DNA of 28,051 nt. Origin: Butyrivibrio sp. (GTDB lineage Bacteria > Bacillota_A > Clostridia > Lachnospirales > Lachnospiraceae). The translations under genes and the position numbers were made by a program. Under the pieces are notes generated by a model. That model was given only the letters and a program-made list of their open reading frames with translations. It was not told the origin of the DNA and ran no database searches. Below, piece after piece: positions 7,181-15,125 of this stretch. Each line of letters opens with the position of its first letter. Position 1 is the stretch's first letter. The stretch is taken from assembly GCA_024690635.1 (NCBI GenBank), contig JAILOW010000062.1:1-28051 (forward strand). The letters run 5' to 3'.

Positions 7181-7720
7181 ATGAAATGGGTATGTCAGGT
7201 ATGCGGCTATGTTCATGAAGGCGATCAGCCCCCGGAGGCTTGTCCGGTATGTAAGGCTCCTGCATCTAAGTTCACCAAGCAGGAAGGCGAAAAAGTATGG
7301 GCTTGCGAGCATGTTCTTGGTGTAGCAAGTGAGGCTCCCGAAGAGATCAAGGCAGGTCTTCGTGAGATGTTCAACGGCGAGTGTTCAGAGGTTGGTATGT
7401 ATCTTGCAATGGCAAGAGTTGCAATAAGAGAGGGATATCCCGAAATCGGTGCTTTCTATGAGAAGGCTGCCTGGGAAGAAGCTGAACACGCTGCTCACTT
7501 CGCTGAGCTCCTTGGAGAAGTTCTCACAGATTCCACCAAAAAGAATCTTGAGCTTCGTGCAGACGCTGAATACGGCGCAACCCAGGGAAGAGCAGATCTT
7601 GCCAAGAAGGCAAAAGAGCTTAATCTCGACGCCATTCACGATGCAGTTCATGAGATAGGTAGAGACGAAGCAAGGCACGGCAAAGCATTTGCAGGTCTCC
7701 TTAAGAGATATTTCGGATAA
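7181..7720 (+). CDS. Reverse rubrerythrin (N-terminal rubredoxin, C-terminal diiron domain)
   Basis: This is a 179-aa peroxide-scavenging protein. Unlike classical rubrerythrin, the rubredoxin-type iron site comes first: Cys5, Cys8 and Cys21, Cys24 in CQVC and CPVC. A ferritin-like four-helix domain follows at about 45-179, with diiron ligands in ECSE (67-70), EEAEH (His103), E158 and DEARH (Glu163, His166). This layout matches the reverse rubrerythrins of Clostridium, which act as NAD(P)H-dependent hydrogen peroxide reductases with separate electron-transfer partners. The frame is open to 7136, but the ATG at 7181 starts the rubredoxin domain and has AAAGGAG eight bases upstream. The gene is monocistronic. 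It protects this anaerobe from peroxide and oxygen. Confidence 0.93.
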   Translation: MKWVCQVCGYVHEGDQPPEACPVCKAPASKFTKQEGEKVWACEHVLGVASEAPEEIKAGLREMFNGECSEVGMYLAMARVAIREGYPEIGAFYEKAAWEEAEHAAHFAELLGEVLTDSTKKNLELRADAEYGATQGRADLAKKAKELNLDAIHDAVHEIGRDEARHGKAFAGLLKRYFG

Positions 7721-7756
7721 TCGGATACTTTAGGAATATTAGAAAAGACATAAAAG

Positions 7757-7800
7757 AAAGCCCCCGGCTGCTTGCGAAGCAGTTGAGGGCTTTTCTGATC
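7757..7800. terminator. Bidirectional terminator between rubrerythrin and luxS
   Basis: A 17-bp stem (7757-7773 with 7777-7793) has one C-A mismatch, two G-T wobbles and a GCG loop. It is followed by TTTTCT on the plus strand and CTTTTATG on the minus strand. It serves the two convergent genes. Confidence 0.88.
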
Positions 7801-7811
7801 GGATCAAAAAA

Positions 7812-8336
7812 TTATGAATCAAAGAACTCACGGCCATCCTCGGTAACAAGTCTCTCTGACTTGGGATACTCGAAGATAGCATCATTATTGGCATTGGCTT
7901 CAAGATAATCTGCAAATTTTGCAGCGTGCCATTTAGCCATCTCAAGGTTGTGCAAGCGGTAGTTTCCGCAGTTTACTGCCTGAGCACCGGGAACTTCATC
8001 ATAGTCCTTTACTGTTCTGAAAGCTCTGAGCAGGAGGCCATGGATCTCTCTGGGAGCTCTGTTTCCTTTCATAATAAGGTAAAAGCCTGTAAGGCATCCC
8101 ATAGGTCCCCAATATACTACCTCGTCCTTCCAATCAGGGTCGTTACGAAGGAAAGTAGCGATGATGTGCTCAAGAGAGTGCATAGCAGCCACATCAACTG
8201 CAGGCTCCACATTGGGCCTGGTCACTCTGATATCGTAGGTTGTAACCTTCTGATCCCCAAGAATATCTATTCTGCTGGTAAATATTCCGGGAACGATTTT
8301 GGTATGATCAACTGAAAAGCTGGGTATTAAATCCAT
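7812..8336 (-). CDS. luxS: S-ribosylhomocysteine lyase (AI-2 synthase)
   Basis: This enzyme cleaves S-ribosylhomocysteine to homocysteine and DPD, the precursor of autoinducer-2. It is a cytoplasmic metal-dependent homodimer. The 174-aa product, a little longer than the roughly 155-aa Bacillus enzyme, carries the metal site HSLEH (His53, His57) and Cys123 in VNCGNY. It also has catalytic Cys81 in GPMGC and the substrate base Glu56. All key residues are present. The ATG has AAAGGAG nine bases upstream. It has its own promoter and converges on the rubrerythrin gene. With mtnN nearby it completes conversion of S-adenosylhomocysteine to homocysteine. No AI-2 receptor or transporter is encoded in the window. 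Confidence 0.97.
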   Translation of the reverse strand: MDLIPSFSVDHTKIVPGIFTSRIDILGDQKVTTYDIRVTRPNVEPAVDVAAMHSLEHIIATFLRNDPDWKDEVVYWGPMGCLTGFYLIMKGNRAPREIHGLLLRAFRTVKDYDEVPGAQAVNCGNYRLHNLEMAKWHAAKFADYLEANANNDAIFEYPKSERLVTEDGREFFDS

Positions 8337-8362
8337 TTTCGTTTTCTCCTTTTCTATTTTCT

Positions 8363-8377
8363 CCGATTTTTTATCGG
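8363..8377 (-). other. Short hairpin in the luxS 5' leader
   Basis: CCGAT-AAAAA-ATCGG lies in the minus-strand leader, between the luxS -10 and the ribosome binding site. The 5-bp stem is too weak for a clear terminator and is not followed by T's on this strand. A role in mRNA stability is possible. Confidence 0.3.
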
Positions 8378-8400
8378 GCTTTTCTTTTTTCTTATTTGCT

Positions 8401-8429
8401 ATTGTAACAGTTCCGGGGGCGTTTGAAAA
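8401..8429 (-). promoter_or_regulatory. Promoter of luxS
   Basis: On the minus strand, -35 TTTTCA (8429-8424), a 17-bp spacer and -10 TACAAT (8406-8401) with an upstream TG (extended -10) give a leader of about 60 nt. It lies between the XRE gene stop and luxS, so luxS does not depend on read-through. Confidence 0.55.
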
Positions 8430-8442
8430 TTACATTCTGTTA

Positions 8443-9444
8443 TCAGTCTTTCATAACAAGTCCGATAAGACCGCGGCAAGCTCCAAAGAAAACACCTGCG
8501 ATGGGCCATACGATCCAGGTCAGGTCCCATCTCTTGGTTGTAAAGCTCCATGCAAAGTAGATAACAAGTACAAGGGGCCAGTAAAGGCCTGCAAGCTTCT
8601 TGGTCTTTTTTGTAACAGCCTTTTCTCCGACTGTGAAGCCGCCTTCCTGAAGAAGCTTGTTGTAGGAATCCATGATTCCGCCGCCACGAACTATGAGATT
8701 TACGCCTATAGCTACAAGGGTAAGCAGTACGCCAACCATCACGGGAACAAGGTATTCACAGCCTGTTTTATCAGTTAAAATTGCGATCACGATAAGAGGA
8801 ATGCTGCAAAGAATGCAGAGTGTTACGCCAAGAGCTATAAAAAATGTGTACTTCTTTTCATATTTGCTCTTTTTGTCTTTTACCATTCCGTCTACGCCAT
8901 AAGCGGTATCAATGGCTACGTCCTCGAGAAATTCATAAGGTTCAAGCTCTCTATTAGTCATAATAAAGATAAATACTGCAAGTGCCACAAGGCCAAGGAG
9001 TGCTACAAGACCTATGATCACAGCCAGTGTCTCAGAAATAATGGAGATCTGAGAAAGACCTATGAGAACCAGCAGTATTACAGGTGAAAAGATACACATT
9101 GAAACTCCAAGTGAAACCAGGGGAGTTGTCTTTTCAACGGCCTGAAGGAAGGTTGAAGCTTCTTCCATGCTGACAGGTCTGCGTTCTTCTTTTTTTACGC
9201 TTATAACATCTGCTGTCTCAACTACCTGAACAGGCTGGATTTCCTCTATCTCATCCTTTAAAAGGTAATCTGTGCTTACTCCAAAGATCTCAGCCATCTT
9301 TAATAAACGATTAAGATCGGGAGTTGACTGTGCGCTTTCCCATTTTGATACGGACTGTCTGGAAACATCAAGCTGATCTGCAAGTTCTTCCTGTGACCAT
9401 CCAAGTTTTTTTCTCTCGTTAATAATTTTGTCTGCAAGTATCAT
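8443..9444 (-). CDS. XRE-family HTH regulator fused to a multi-pass membrane domain
   Basis: This is a 333-aa protein. Residues 4-62 form a Cro/CI-type helix-turn-helix (WSQEELADQLDVSRQSVSKWE). A charged linker of about 40 residues follows. Then come about six hydrophobic segments near 108-131, 138-163, 200-224, 231-253, 286-301 and 308-328. Such membrane-tethered XRE proteins are common in clostridia, and their membrane part is thought to sense envelope or small-molecule signals; the signal here is unknown. The ATG follows GGAGG at ten bases. Its promoter holds a perfect TTGACA and a set of GGTTGCA repeats, which suggests autoregulation. No terminator is visible before luxS, so some read-through is possible. 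Confidence 0.88.
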   Translation of the reverse strand: MILADKIINERKKLGWSQEELADQLDVSRQSVSKWESAQSTPDLNRLLKMAEIFGVSTDYLLKDEIEEIQPVQVVETADVISVKKEERRPVSMEEASTFLQAVEKTTPLVSLGVSMCIFSPVILLVLIGLSQISIISETLAVIIGLVALLGLVALAVFIFIMTNRELEPYEFLEDVAIDTAYGVDGMVKDKKSKYEKKYTFFIALGVTLCILCSIPLIVIAILTDKTGCEYLVPVMVGVLLTLVAIGVNLIVRGGGIMDSYNKLLQEGGFTVGEKAVTKKTKKLAGLYWPLVLVIYFAWSFTTKRWDLTWIVWPIAGVFFGACRGLIGLVMKD

Positions 9445-9512
9445 TTTTATTTTTCCTCCGAATTTGTTTTTTGCGTTTTGTGTTTCTGTGATTTCAGACT
9501 ACAAAAAACAAT

Positions 9513-9566
9513 GGTTGCAGGCTATAAATCCTACTTTGAAATGTGTCAACCGGCGGTTGCAACCGC
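9513..9566. promoter_or_regulatory. Operator cluster at the XRE promoter (GGTTG / CAACC half-sites)
   Basis: A 14-bp perfect palindrome GCGGTTGCAACCGC (9553-9566) lies just upstream of the -35. CAACC (9547-9551) overlaps the -35, making a second inverted pair CAACC-GGC-GGTTG. GGTTGCA recurs at 9513-9519, at the expected transcription start. Half-sites of one motif at -35 and +1 are typical of autorepressor operators. Binding by the adjacent XRE protein is inferred. Confidence 0.55.
9521..9549 (-). promoter_or_regulatory. Promoter of the XRE regulator
   Basis: On the minus strand a consensus -35 TTGACA (9549-9544), an exact 17-bp spacer and -10 TATAGC (9526-9521) lie about 75 bp upstream of the ATG. 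The stretch from 9580 to 9660 further upstream shows no gene or other clear signal. Confidence 0.65.
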
Positions 9567-9663
9567 GTAGCTGTGCGGTTTTCACTATACTATTTTAATC
9601 CATTTAATACAAAAAGCGAATAAAAAAGATTTTTGGCCGAATCACTTTCAAAGTACACTTTAC

Positions 9664-9705
9664 GAAAAAAAACCGGTGACTTTTACGTCTCCGGTTCTTT
9701 TTATT
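9664..9705. terminator. Terminator of the murG-GH25 transcript (bidirectional shape)
   Basis: The stem AACCGG-t-GAC with GTC-t-CCGGTT (9671-9696, one internal mismatch, 6-nt loop) is followed on the minus strand by a run of T's (plus-strand A's at 9664-9672) about 26 bp after the GH25 stop. On the plus strand it is followed by CTTTTTATTTTT. Confidence 0.85.
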
Positions 9706-9721
9706 TTTGGTTTTGTTAATA

Positions 9722-12700
9722 TCAGTCTTTACTTACCGTTATGGTCGCGGTTCCTTTTTTGGTCTTATCCTGAGAGGATGTGACTGTTATTACCGCGGTG
9801 CCTCTGGCTTTTCCTTTGATATTTCCGTATTTGTCCACAGTAACTACCTTGGTGTTGCTGCTCTTCCAGGTAACTGCGGGAATATCGCATTTTTCAGGAG
9901 CATATGTAGGAACAAGCTTTACCTTTTCTCCAACCTGGATGGACTGATCGCTTAAGGTGATGGTGGTAGGCTGGAAGCCAACCAGCTCGCCTTCCTTGTA
10001 GGATCCGTTAAAGAGTCCGAAGGTGCTTGCTGCTACGATCTTGAATTTCACAAGCTTGTATCCGCAGTAGTCGCCCATTCCTTCGATCCTGACGGATGCG
10101 GTGCCCTTCTTGGTGTTGTTGTAATAGCCGGTGATCTTGTAGTGCTTGCCCTCTTCAAGGGTCTCGGTCACTTTCTTCTTTCCTACAGTCTTGGTGATCT
10201 GAACTGTAAGGCCTTCAAGCTCAATGGGCTTTCCTGTGTATTTCTGGTTAGGAATCTTTCCGGCTTTTTTCTGAGAAGCAAGTTTTACCGAAGTGGAAGC
10301 GATATTCTGAGGCGCCTTTTCAACCTTGTAGAATACTGCTGCCTTTCCGGTGTAGTTCTTGCCGGTAGCGGTAATATCAGCCTTGATTATGGCTCCCTCA
10401 TAGAGAACTTCGCTCTTTATGGGCTTTCCTGTTGCCATATTTATGTATTTTACGGTGTAATCAGTCTTGTCTGTAAGAGCCTTGCCGTTTCCATCGATGA
10501 TAACTGGCTTTGAATAGTAGTAGCTTCCCTTCTTTCTGTAATTTGCCTTAACATTTTTGCAGGAAATAGGAAGGCTGCTGATATCGCGCTTTTTTATCAC
10601 AAAGGTCTTGGCTTCGCTTGAGCCCTTGAAATTGCCCTTTCCGACTACTGTAACTGTGGGATCTTTTGTAGCACTTATGGCTTTATTGTTGGCATATTTC
10701 AGTGTATAGTCAACGCCTTGTCTTAATACCCACTTTTTGCCGGATCCGGAAGCATCTGTAAATGTGACGGTAACGGGAGGTGTAACGCCGCCCTTGGTAA
10801 ATACAACATTTTCAGGCCACTTCACGCTGATACTGCCGTTTGTAATTCCGTCAGCTACGGGAAGTGCATTTATCTTGTATTTCTTGGTGAGCTTTCCTGT
10901 ATAACCCTTGGAGGCATCGCCTGTTACTGTAACGGTTACGGTTCCTGCCTTAATACGGTTTGTGCTGTAGGAAACCTTGTAGCAGTCTGATGCGATGGGC
11001 TCTTCCTCGCCCTTCTTATCAGGAAATACAGTAACTTCAGGGAACTGGGCTATCCCGTTATAAGTATATGCGGTCTCGGAGAGAACCATGCTCACAAGCT
11101 TCTTTCCTGTGATTTTTACGGTCACTCTCTTTTGTCCTGCAAAAGAACCTGTATCGGTAGGTAGTATTACGATAGTTCCTTTTCCTACTTTGTCGCAGTT
11201 TTCGAATTTAAGCCTGTATTCAGACTTTTCAACAAGCTCTTTTTTATAAAAGAGCTCAATACCTGAGGCTACTGTATCAGTATCCTTCATCTCCTCAAGA
11301 GTGTAGGATTTCTGAGGGAATTTCACGGTGCACTTGCTGATATTGGGTGTAGCTGCGCTCTTTACTGTAAAGTCTTTTACTACTTCTCCGGTATAGTTGC
11401 CTTTACCCTTAACTGTCAGCTTGGCTGTGCCCTCTTCTGTGATCTCCTCATATTCAAGAGTGTAGTCCTTTTTAACCTTTAGGGCTTTTCCTGCATATCT
11501 TACAACTACAGAAGGCTTTACTGCCTTGCCTTTATTTACGACTCCTGTCTGTACGTCAACGTCCAGAGGCTTATCAATGTCCTCCATGTCCTCCTGCTTA
11601 AGCTCCACAGGAGTAATGGTGAACTGCTTGGTGCACTTTCCTGAGAAATTGCCCTTTCCCTGGATCACAACGCTTGCAGTACCTGCTTTTACGTTGTTTT
11701 TGTAGGTTACGCTGTAATCGGTTCCTGCTCTTAATAAGGATGTGCCATAATATACCTTAAATGAAGGCTTGATCTTGCCTCCGGTATACTGGAACGAGTC
11801 TTTAAAGTCAAGGATCCACAGGCCCTTTGGCGTTTCAAAGGTTTCTGCTCTTTCTGTTTCCTCATTTTCTATTTCGGGAGCAAATACGGTTACTTCGCAG
11901 CTTGCGGTTATTTTCTCACTCTCTCCGGCCTTTGTGGTAGCAGGGATTGATGCTGTGATAACAGCTTCTCCGGCCTTTAAAGCCTTGATGGTTCCGTCGG
12001 TAACAGATACAGTTTCAGCATCTGAGCTGCTCCAGGTAACGGTGATTCCCGGTATTTCAGGAAACATGGATGCTGCAAGCTTTCTTTCATCTCCTTTTTC
12101 AAGGGTGAGCTTGCTGTAATTAAGTGAAAGTGTGGCAGGCTGTATTTCCTCCCAGTGAGCATACAGGGTCTGATCCTTGGCATCTGCGAGCTTGGATTTG
12201 ATGGTAACTACGGTGCCGCCTTCTTTTTCCGTGAACCATCCAAGGAAGAAGCAGCCTTCCTTTTTGGCAACAGGGAGCGTGCCGTATGGCTTTCCGTCGT
12301 AGTGCATGATCATCTGCGTCGTATCTGTGGTACCGCCGTTGGGATCAAAGGTTACCTTGTAATCTATGTATTTCCAGATAGCGTAAAGAGTATGCTTTTC
12401 TTTTGTGAGCTTGAATTTGTATCCGGGAGCATAGCCTGTACCCTTGCCGTTTGCCTTGGTGTTCCACTCTACAAAGTCACAGCCCTTCTTAACAAATTTA
12501 CATTCAGGAAGTGTTACCGGTGTGTCAGGCTTGTCTTCGATCTCTTCTCTTAAGCTTGTTCCGTTATTGGCAACAAGAACCAATTTGCATTTTTCATTGG
12601 GGAAGTCTCCGTACCAGAGGTTTACGTCAACTCTGTCGTTTGCAAAGTATTTCTTTCCCTCTGAACCAAAGCCCTTGAAATTGCTGGTGATCTGCCAGCA

Positions 12701-13981
12701 GTTAAGTCTTCCGCTAAAGCTTGTGGAATAAACGCCATTCTTGGCATCAACCCAGTTTGCAAGCCATATATAGTTCTTTTCGCCAATGCTTGAAAAGTTC
12801 ATGTCTTTTGTAAACATGCTCTTATCAGCATATATTCCAGCCTGATAACCGGAATCGGTGATGGTTGAGCAAAAAGCATTTACGATCTTGGTGTGAGCAT
12901 CCTTGGAAAGCTTGGCTTTTTCCATTCTTCCCTGTCCGCGGGGATCGGAATACTCATAGTCGATCATAAGAGGCAGTTTTATCTTGCTCTTAAGGGGTTT
13001 AACCAGTTTGATCATTTCCTCAGCTTCTCTTACAGCTTCGGATCTTGTTATTGCCTGTGAAAAATAGTAAGCGCCTACCCAAAGTCCGGCTTCATAGGCA
13101 TTTTCTACATTGTGTTTAAAGCAAGGGTCGTCATTAAGTGATCCTGATTCTCCGTATCCTCTGAATCCTGCACGGATTATGACATAATCAACGCCCTTTT
13201 CCTTCATGGATTCGAAGCTCGATACAGAAACTTCTCCCTGATATTTGGAGATATCAAGACCGCAACGCACTCGAACTCTGGCGTCTTCATCAGAGGTTTT
13301 GTAGTAGCTTGGATAAGCGTACTTTTTTCCCATGAAAGGAACTGTATAAGGATCGGGTCTTCCGCTGCTTGCGGTAACAAGAAGTTCTTCAAGATCCTCC
13401 TCATTAAGATCAAAGGCTTCACCCTCGGGATCATTAAAATATTTCCAGAACTCAGGGTCGTTGGGGTCATAGATCCACAGCTTGCCGTTTTCATCAATGT
13501 ACTCATACATTCCGTCGGCATTCTTGGTCATGTGGTGATCGATGAGCCACTGTTTCTCGCCCTCGAAAAGCTCCTCGTCAAGAGCGCTCTTATCAAGGCT
13601 TGTCAAAAGAGCTGCCTCATCTGAAGAAGCGCTGCTGGCTGCATCTGATGCCTCCGAGTCTCCTGATGATGCGCTGTCTGATGAATCAGAGCCTGTTGCG
13701 CTTTCTTCCTGTGAAGCACCAGTGTTTGCGCTACTTTCTGTTCCTGCGCCCTCGCCGGACTCATCGCTCTTTTCAGATGAGCCTTCGCCTGCTTCGTCGG
13801 TTTTTCCTTCGCCTTCTTCTTCCTCGGATGAGCCTTCTGTCGAAGCTTCAACAGAAGCCTCTACGGAGGATTCCTCCGATGCCCCTAAAAGCGAAGTATC
13901 CAGGGGCTCAGCGGCAAATGCCGTAAAGCTCCCGGATAACATCATTGTACTTAACAAAAATGCAATTATCCTCTTTTTCAT
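9722..13981 (-). CDS. Large secreted GH25 muramidase with InlB-type, Big_2 and tandem Ig-like repeats
   Basis: This is a 1419-aa extracellular protein. Order of parts: signal peptide (about 1-24, ending AFAA); Ser/Glu/Asp-rich linker (about 36-127); a leader region to about 235; GH25 lysozyme domain (about 238-458) with DISKYQG (Asp243), the catalytic pair in MIDYEYSD (Asp341, Glu343) and WLANW; two InlB B-type repeats (465-536 and 541-610, ending YAIW and YAHW); a Big_2 domain (616-702); about seven divergent Ig-like repeats (about 725-1316) built around GTDYSVTYKNN...GKGNFSG; and a final Big_2 domain (about 1337-1418). GH25 enzymes cut the MurNAc-GlcNAc bond of peptidoglycan. There is no LPXTG or C-terminal membrane anchor, so it is probably released or held to the wall through its repeats. 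The ATG at 13981 is chosen for its signal peptide; upstream ATGs overlap murG. It follows murG by 22 bp. Confidence 0.92.
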   Translation of the reverse strand: MKKRIIAFLLSTMMLSGSFTAFAAEPLDTSLLGASEESSVEASVEASTEGSSEEEEGEGKTDEAGEGSSEKSDESGEGAGTESSANTGASQEESATGSDSSDSASSGDSEASDAASSASSDEAALLTSLDKSALDEELFEGEKQWLIDHHMTKNADGMYEYIDENGKLWIYDPNDPEFWKYFNDPEGEAFDLNEEDLEELLVTASSGRPDPYTVPFMGKKYAYPSYYKTSDEDARVRVRCGLDISKYQGEVSVSSFESMKEKGVDYVIIRAGFRGYGESGSLNDDPCFKHNVENAYEAGLWVGAYYFSQAITRSEAVREAEEMIKLVKPLKSKIKLPLMIDYEYSDPRGQGRMEKAKLSKDAHTKIVNAFCSTITDSGYQAGIYADKSMFTKDMNFSSIGEKNYIWLANWVDAKNGVYSTSFSGRLNCWQITSNFKGFGSEGKKYFANDRVDVNLWYGDFPNEKCKLVLVANNGTSLREEIEDKPDTPVTLPECKFVKKGCDFVEWNTKANGKGTGYAPGYKFKLTKEKHTLYAIWKYIDYKVTFDPNGGTTDTTQMIMHYDGKPYGTLPVAKKEGCFFLGWFTEKEGGTVVTIKSKLADAKDQTLYAHWEEIQPATLSLNYSKLTLEKGDERKLAASMFPEIPGITVTWSSSDAETVSVTDGTIKALKAGEAVITASIPATTKAGESEKITASCEVTVFAPEIENEETERAETFETPKGLWILDFKDSFQYTGGKIKPSFKVYYGTSLLRAGTDYSVTYKNNVKAGTASVVIQGKGNFSGKCTKQFTITPVELKQEDMEDIDKPLDVDVQTGVVNKGKAVKPSVVVRYAGKALKVKKDYTLEYEEITEEGTAKLTVKGKGNYTGEVVKDFTVKSAATPNISKCTVKFPQKSYTLEEMKDTDTVASGIELFYKKELVEKSEYRLKFENCDKVGKGTIVILPTDTGSFAGQKRVTVKITGKKLVSMVLSETAYTYNGIAQFPEVTVFPDKKGEEEPIASDCYKVSYSTNRIKAGTVTVTVTGDASKGYTGKLTKKYKINALPVADGITNGSISVKWPENVVFTKGGVTPPVTVTFTDASGSGKKWVLRQGVDYTLKYANNKAISATKDPTVTVVGKGNFKGSSEAKTFVIKKRDISSLPISCKNVKANYRKKGSYYYSKPVIIDGNGKALTDKTDYTVKYINMATGKPIKSEVLYEGAIIKADITATGKNYTGKAAVFYKVEKAPQNIASTSVKLASQKKAGKIPNQKYTGKPIELEGLTVQITKTVGKKKVTETLEEGKHYKITGYYNNTKKGTASVRIEGMGDYCGYKLVKFKIVAASTFGLFNGSYKEGELVGFQPTTITLSDQSIQVGEKVKLVPTYAPEKCDIPAVTWKSSNTKVVTVDKYGNIKGKARGTAVITVTSSQDKTKKGTATITVSKD
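10034..11809 (-). repeat. Seven tandem Ig-like repeats within the GH25 protein
   Basis: These are protein-level repeats of about 60-90 residues, each with a core of the form Y-T-G...K-P...V...Y...DY...Y...N...AGTA-V...G-x-G-N-Y/F-x-G. They occur near residues 730-790, 810-875, 885-958, 960-1038, 1045-1130, 1135-1222 and 1235-1316. The copies are strongly diverged, so they are old duplications rather than recent DNA repeats. Confidence 0.75.
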
Positions 13982-14003
13982 ATTCTCTCTTCCTCTTCCC
14001 CGT

Positions 14004-15083
14004 TTATGCATGTGAAACTTCCTCACAGATCAGCTTGACGATGGTATCTGTCGCACTGTGAAGATTACTCTTACTCATGTTTTCGTAGTATTTATCTCTG
14101 TCGTTGTAGAGATCCTCGATGGTCTCCACAAGAATGTCCTCATCAAGATCGTCATTGTCGATAACAACTGAAAATCCCTGCTGCTCAAAGGATCTGGCAT
14201 TCAGCATCTGATCTCCCCTGCTGGATTTGGTTGAAAGGGGAATCAGGATATTTGGCTTTTTAAGTGCCAGAAGCTCACAGATGGAGTTTGCTCCCGCTCT
14301 TGAAACTACAATATCCGCCATGGCAAAGATATCCTTAAGCTCGCTCTTAACGTACTCAAACTGCTTGTAGCCGGGCACAGAGAGCTTTAAGTTATCCATC
14401 TTTTCTTTTCCGCAGATGTGTACCACATTGAAATTGGGAAGGAGCCTTGGCAGTGCGTATCTGACAGTCTCATTGACGGACTGTGCACCAAGACTTCCGC
14501 CTATTACCATAAGAACGGGCTTGTCATCCGTAAATCCGCAGAGCATTTTTCCTTCCTCGGCGGAACCTCTTCCAAGCTCTTCTCTGATGGGAGTTCCTGT
14601 AAGAACAGCTTTTTCCGCAGGCAAAACCCTCATGGTCTCAGGGAAGTTGCAGCAGATCTTTCTGGCGCCGTTCATACTGAGCTTGTTGGCAAGACCGGGT
14701 GTCATATCGGACTCATGCACGATGTAGGGTATTTTCAAAAACGCTGCGGCTCTGACTACGGGAACAGCTACGTAGCCGCCCTTTGAAAAGATAATATCAG
14801 GCTTGATCTTTTTCAGATGGGACAGGGCTTCGGAAAATCCCTTCATAACCCTGAACGGATCTGTAAAGTTCTTGGGATCAAAGTATCTGCGAAGCTTGCC
14901 CGTAGCAATGCCATAGTAGGGAATGTTGTAATCTTCGATAAGTTTTTTCTCGATTCCAGTATATGAACCAATATAGTAAATATCAAAGCCTGCCTCTTTA
15001 AGAGCCGGTATAAGTGCAATATTTGGAGTTACGTGTCCGGCACTTCCGCCGCCCGTCAGCACGATCTTTTTATTCTCGCTCAC
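14004..15083 (-). CDS. murG: Lipid II synthase: UDP-GlcNAc transferase MurG
   Basis: MurG adds GlcNAc from UDP-GlcNAc to lipid I to make lipid II, at the inner face of the membrane. The 359-aa GT-B protein has the N-terminal glycine loop TGGGSAGHVTPN (10-21), KGGYVAVP (101-108), HESD (123-126), the second glycine loop IGGSLGAQSVNE (194-205) and the UDP-GlcNAc site SRAGANSICELLALKKPNILIPL. The start is GTG at 15083, with AGAAGG eight bases upstream. It stands outside a dcw cluster, 42 bp after an SGNH-like gene and 22 bp before the GH25 muramidase. A candidate internal promoter lies at 15117-15125. Essential cell-wall function is established for the family. Confidence 0.96.
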   Translation of the reverse strand: MSENKKIVLTGGGSAGHVTPNIALIPALKEAGFDIYYIGSYTGIEKKLIEDYNIPYYGIATGKLRRYFDPKNFTDPFRVMKGFSEALSHLKKIKPDIIFSKGGYVAVPVVRAAAFLKIPYIVHESDMTPGLANKLSMNGARKICCNFPETMRVLPAEKAVLTGTPIREELGRGSAEEGKMLCGFTDDKPVLMVIGGSLGAQSVNETVRYALPRLLPNFNVVHICGKEKMDNLKLSVPGYKQFEYVKSELKDIFAMADIVVSRAGANSICELLALKKPNILIPLSTKSSRGDQMLNARSFEQQGFSVVIDNDDLDEDILVETIEDLYNDRDKYYENMSKSNLHSATDTIVKLICEEVSHA

Positions 15084-15116
15084 GTCTGTATCCTTCTTTA
15101 TTTCGTATTTTTATAT

Positions 15117-15125
15117 AGTATAGCA
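15117..15125 (-). promoter_or_regulatory. Candidate internal promoter for murG
   Basis: The minus strand reads TGC-TATACT, an extended -10, immediately after the SGNH-like gene's stop. A weak TTACCT lies 17 bp upstream inside that gene. It could give murG expression independent of the MBOAT operon. Confidence 0.45.

Noticed and set aside
8363..8393. CCGAT hairpin followed by T's on the plus strand, resembling a terminator
   Set aside because: No plus-strand gene reads into it and the stem is only 5 bp. It sits in the luxS leader instead.
9586..9705. Possible plus-strand small RNA from a TATACT box to the terminator at 9671-9705
   Set aside because: No -35 or TG extension goes with the -10 at workable spacing, and the hairpin is explained by the GH25 transcript on the other strand. 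Expression data would be needed.
13542..14015. Long plus-strand ORF opposite the GH25 linker
   Set aside because: It is a Ser/Ala/Pro-rich shadow of the low-complexity Ser/Glu linker, with no ribosome binding site.
14004..14026. Upstream ATG for the GH25 protein at 14026
   Set aside because: It would overlap murG and put a charged 15-residue extension before a clean signal peptide. The ATG at 13981 fits better.
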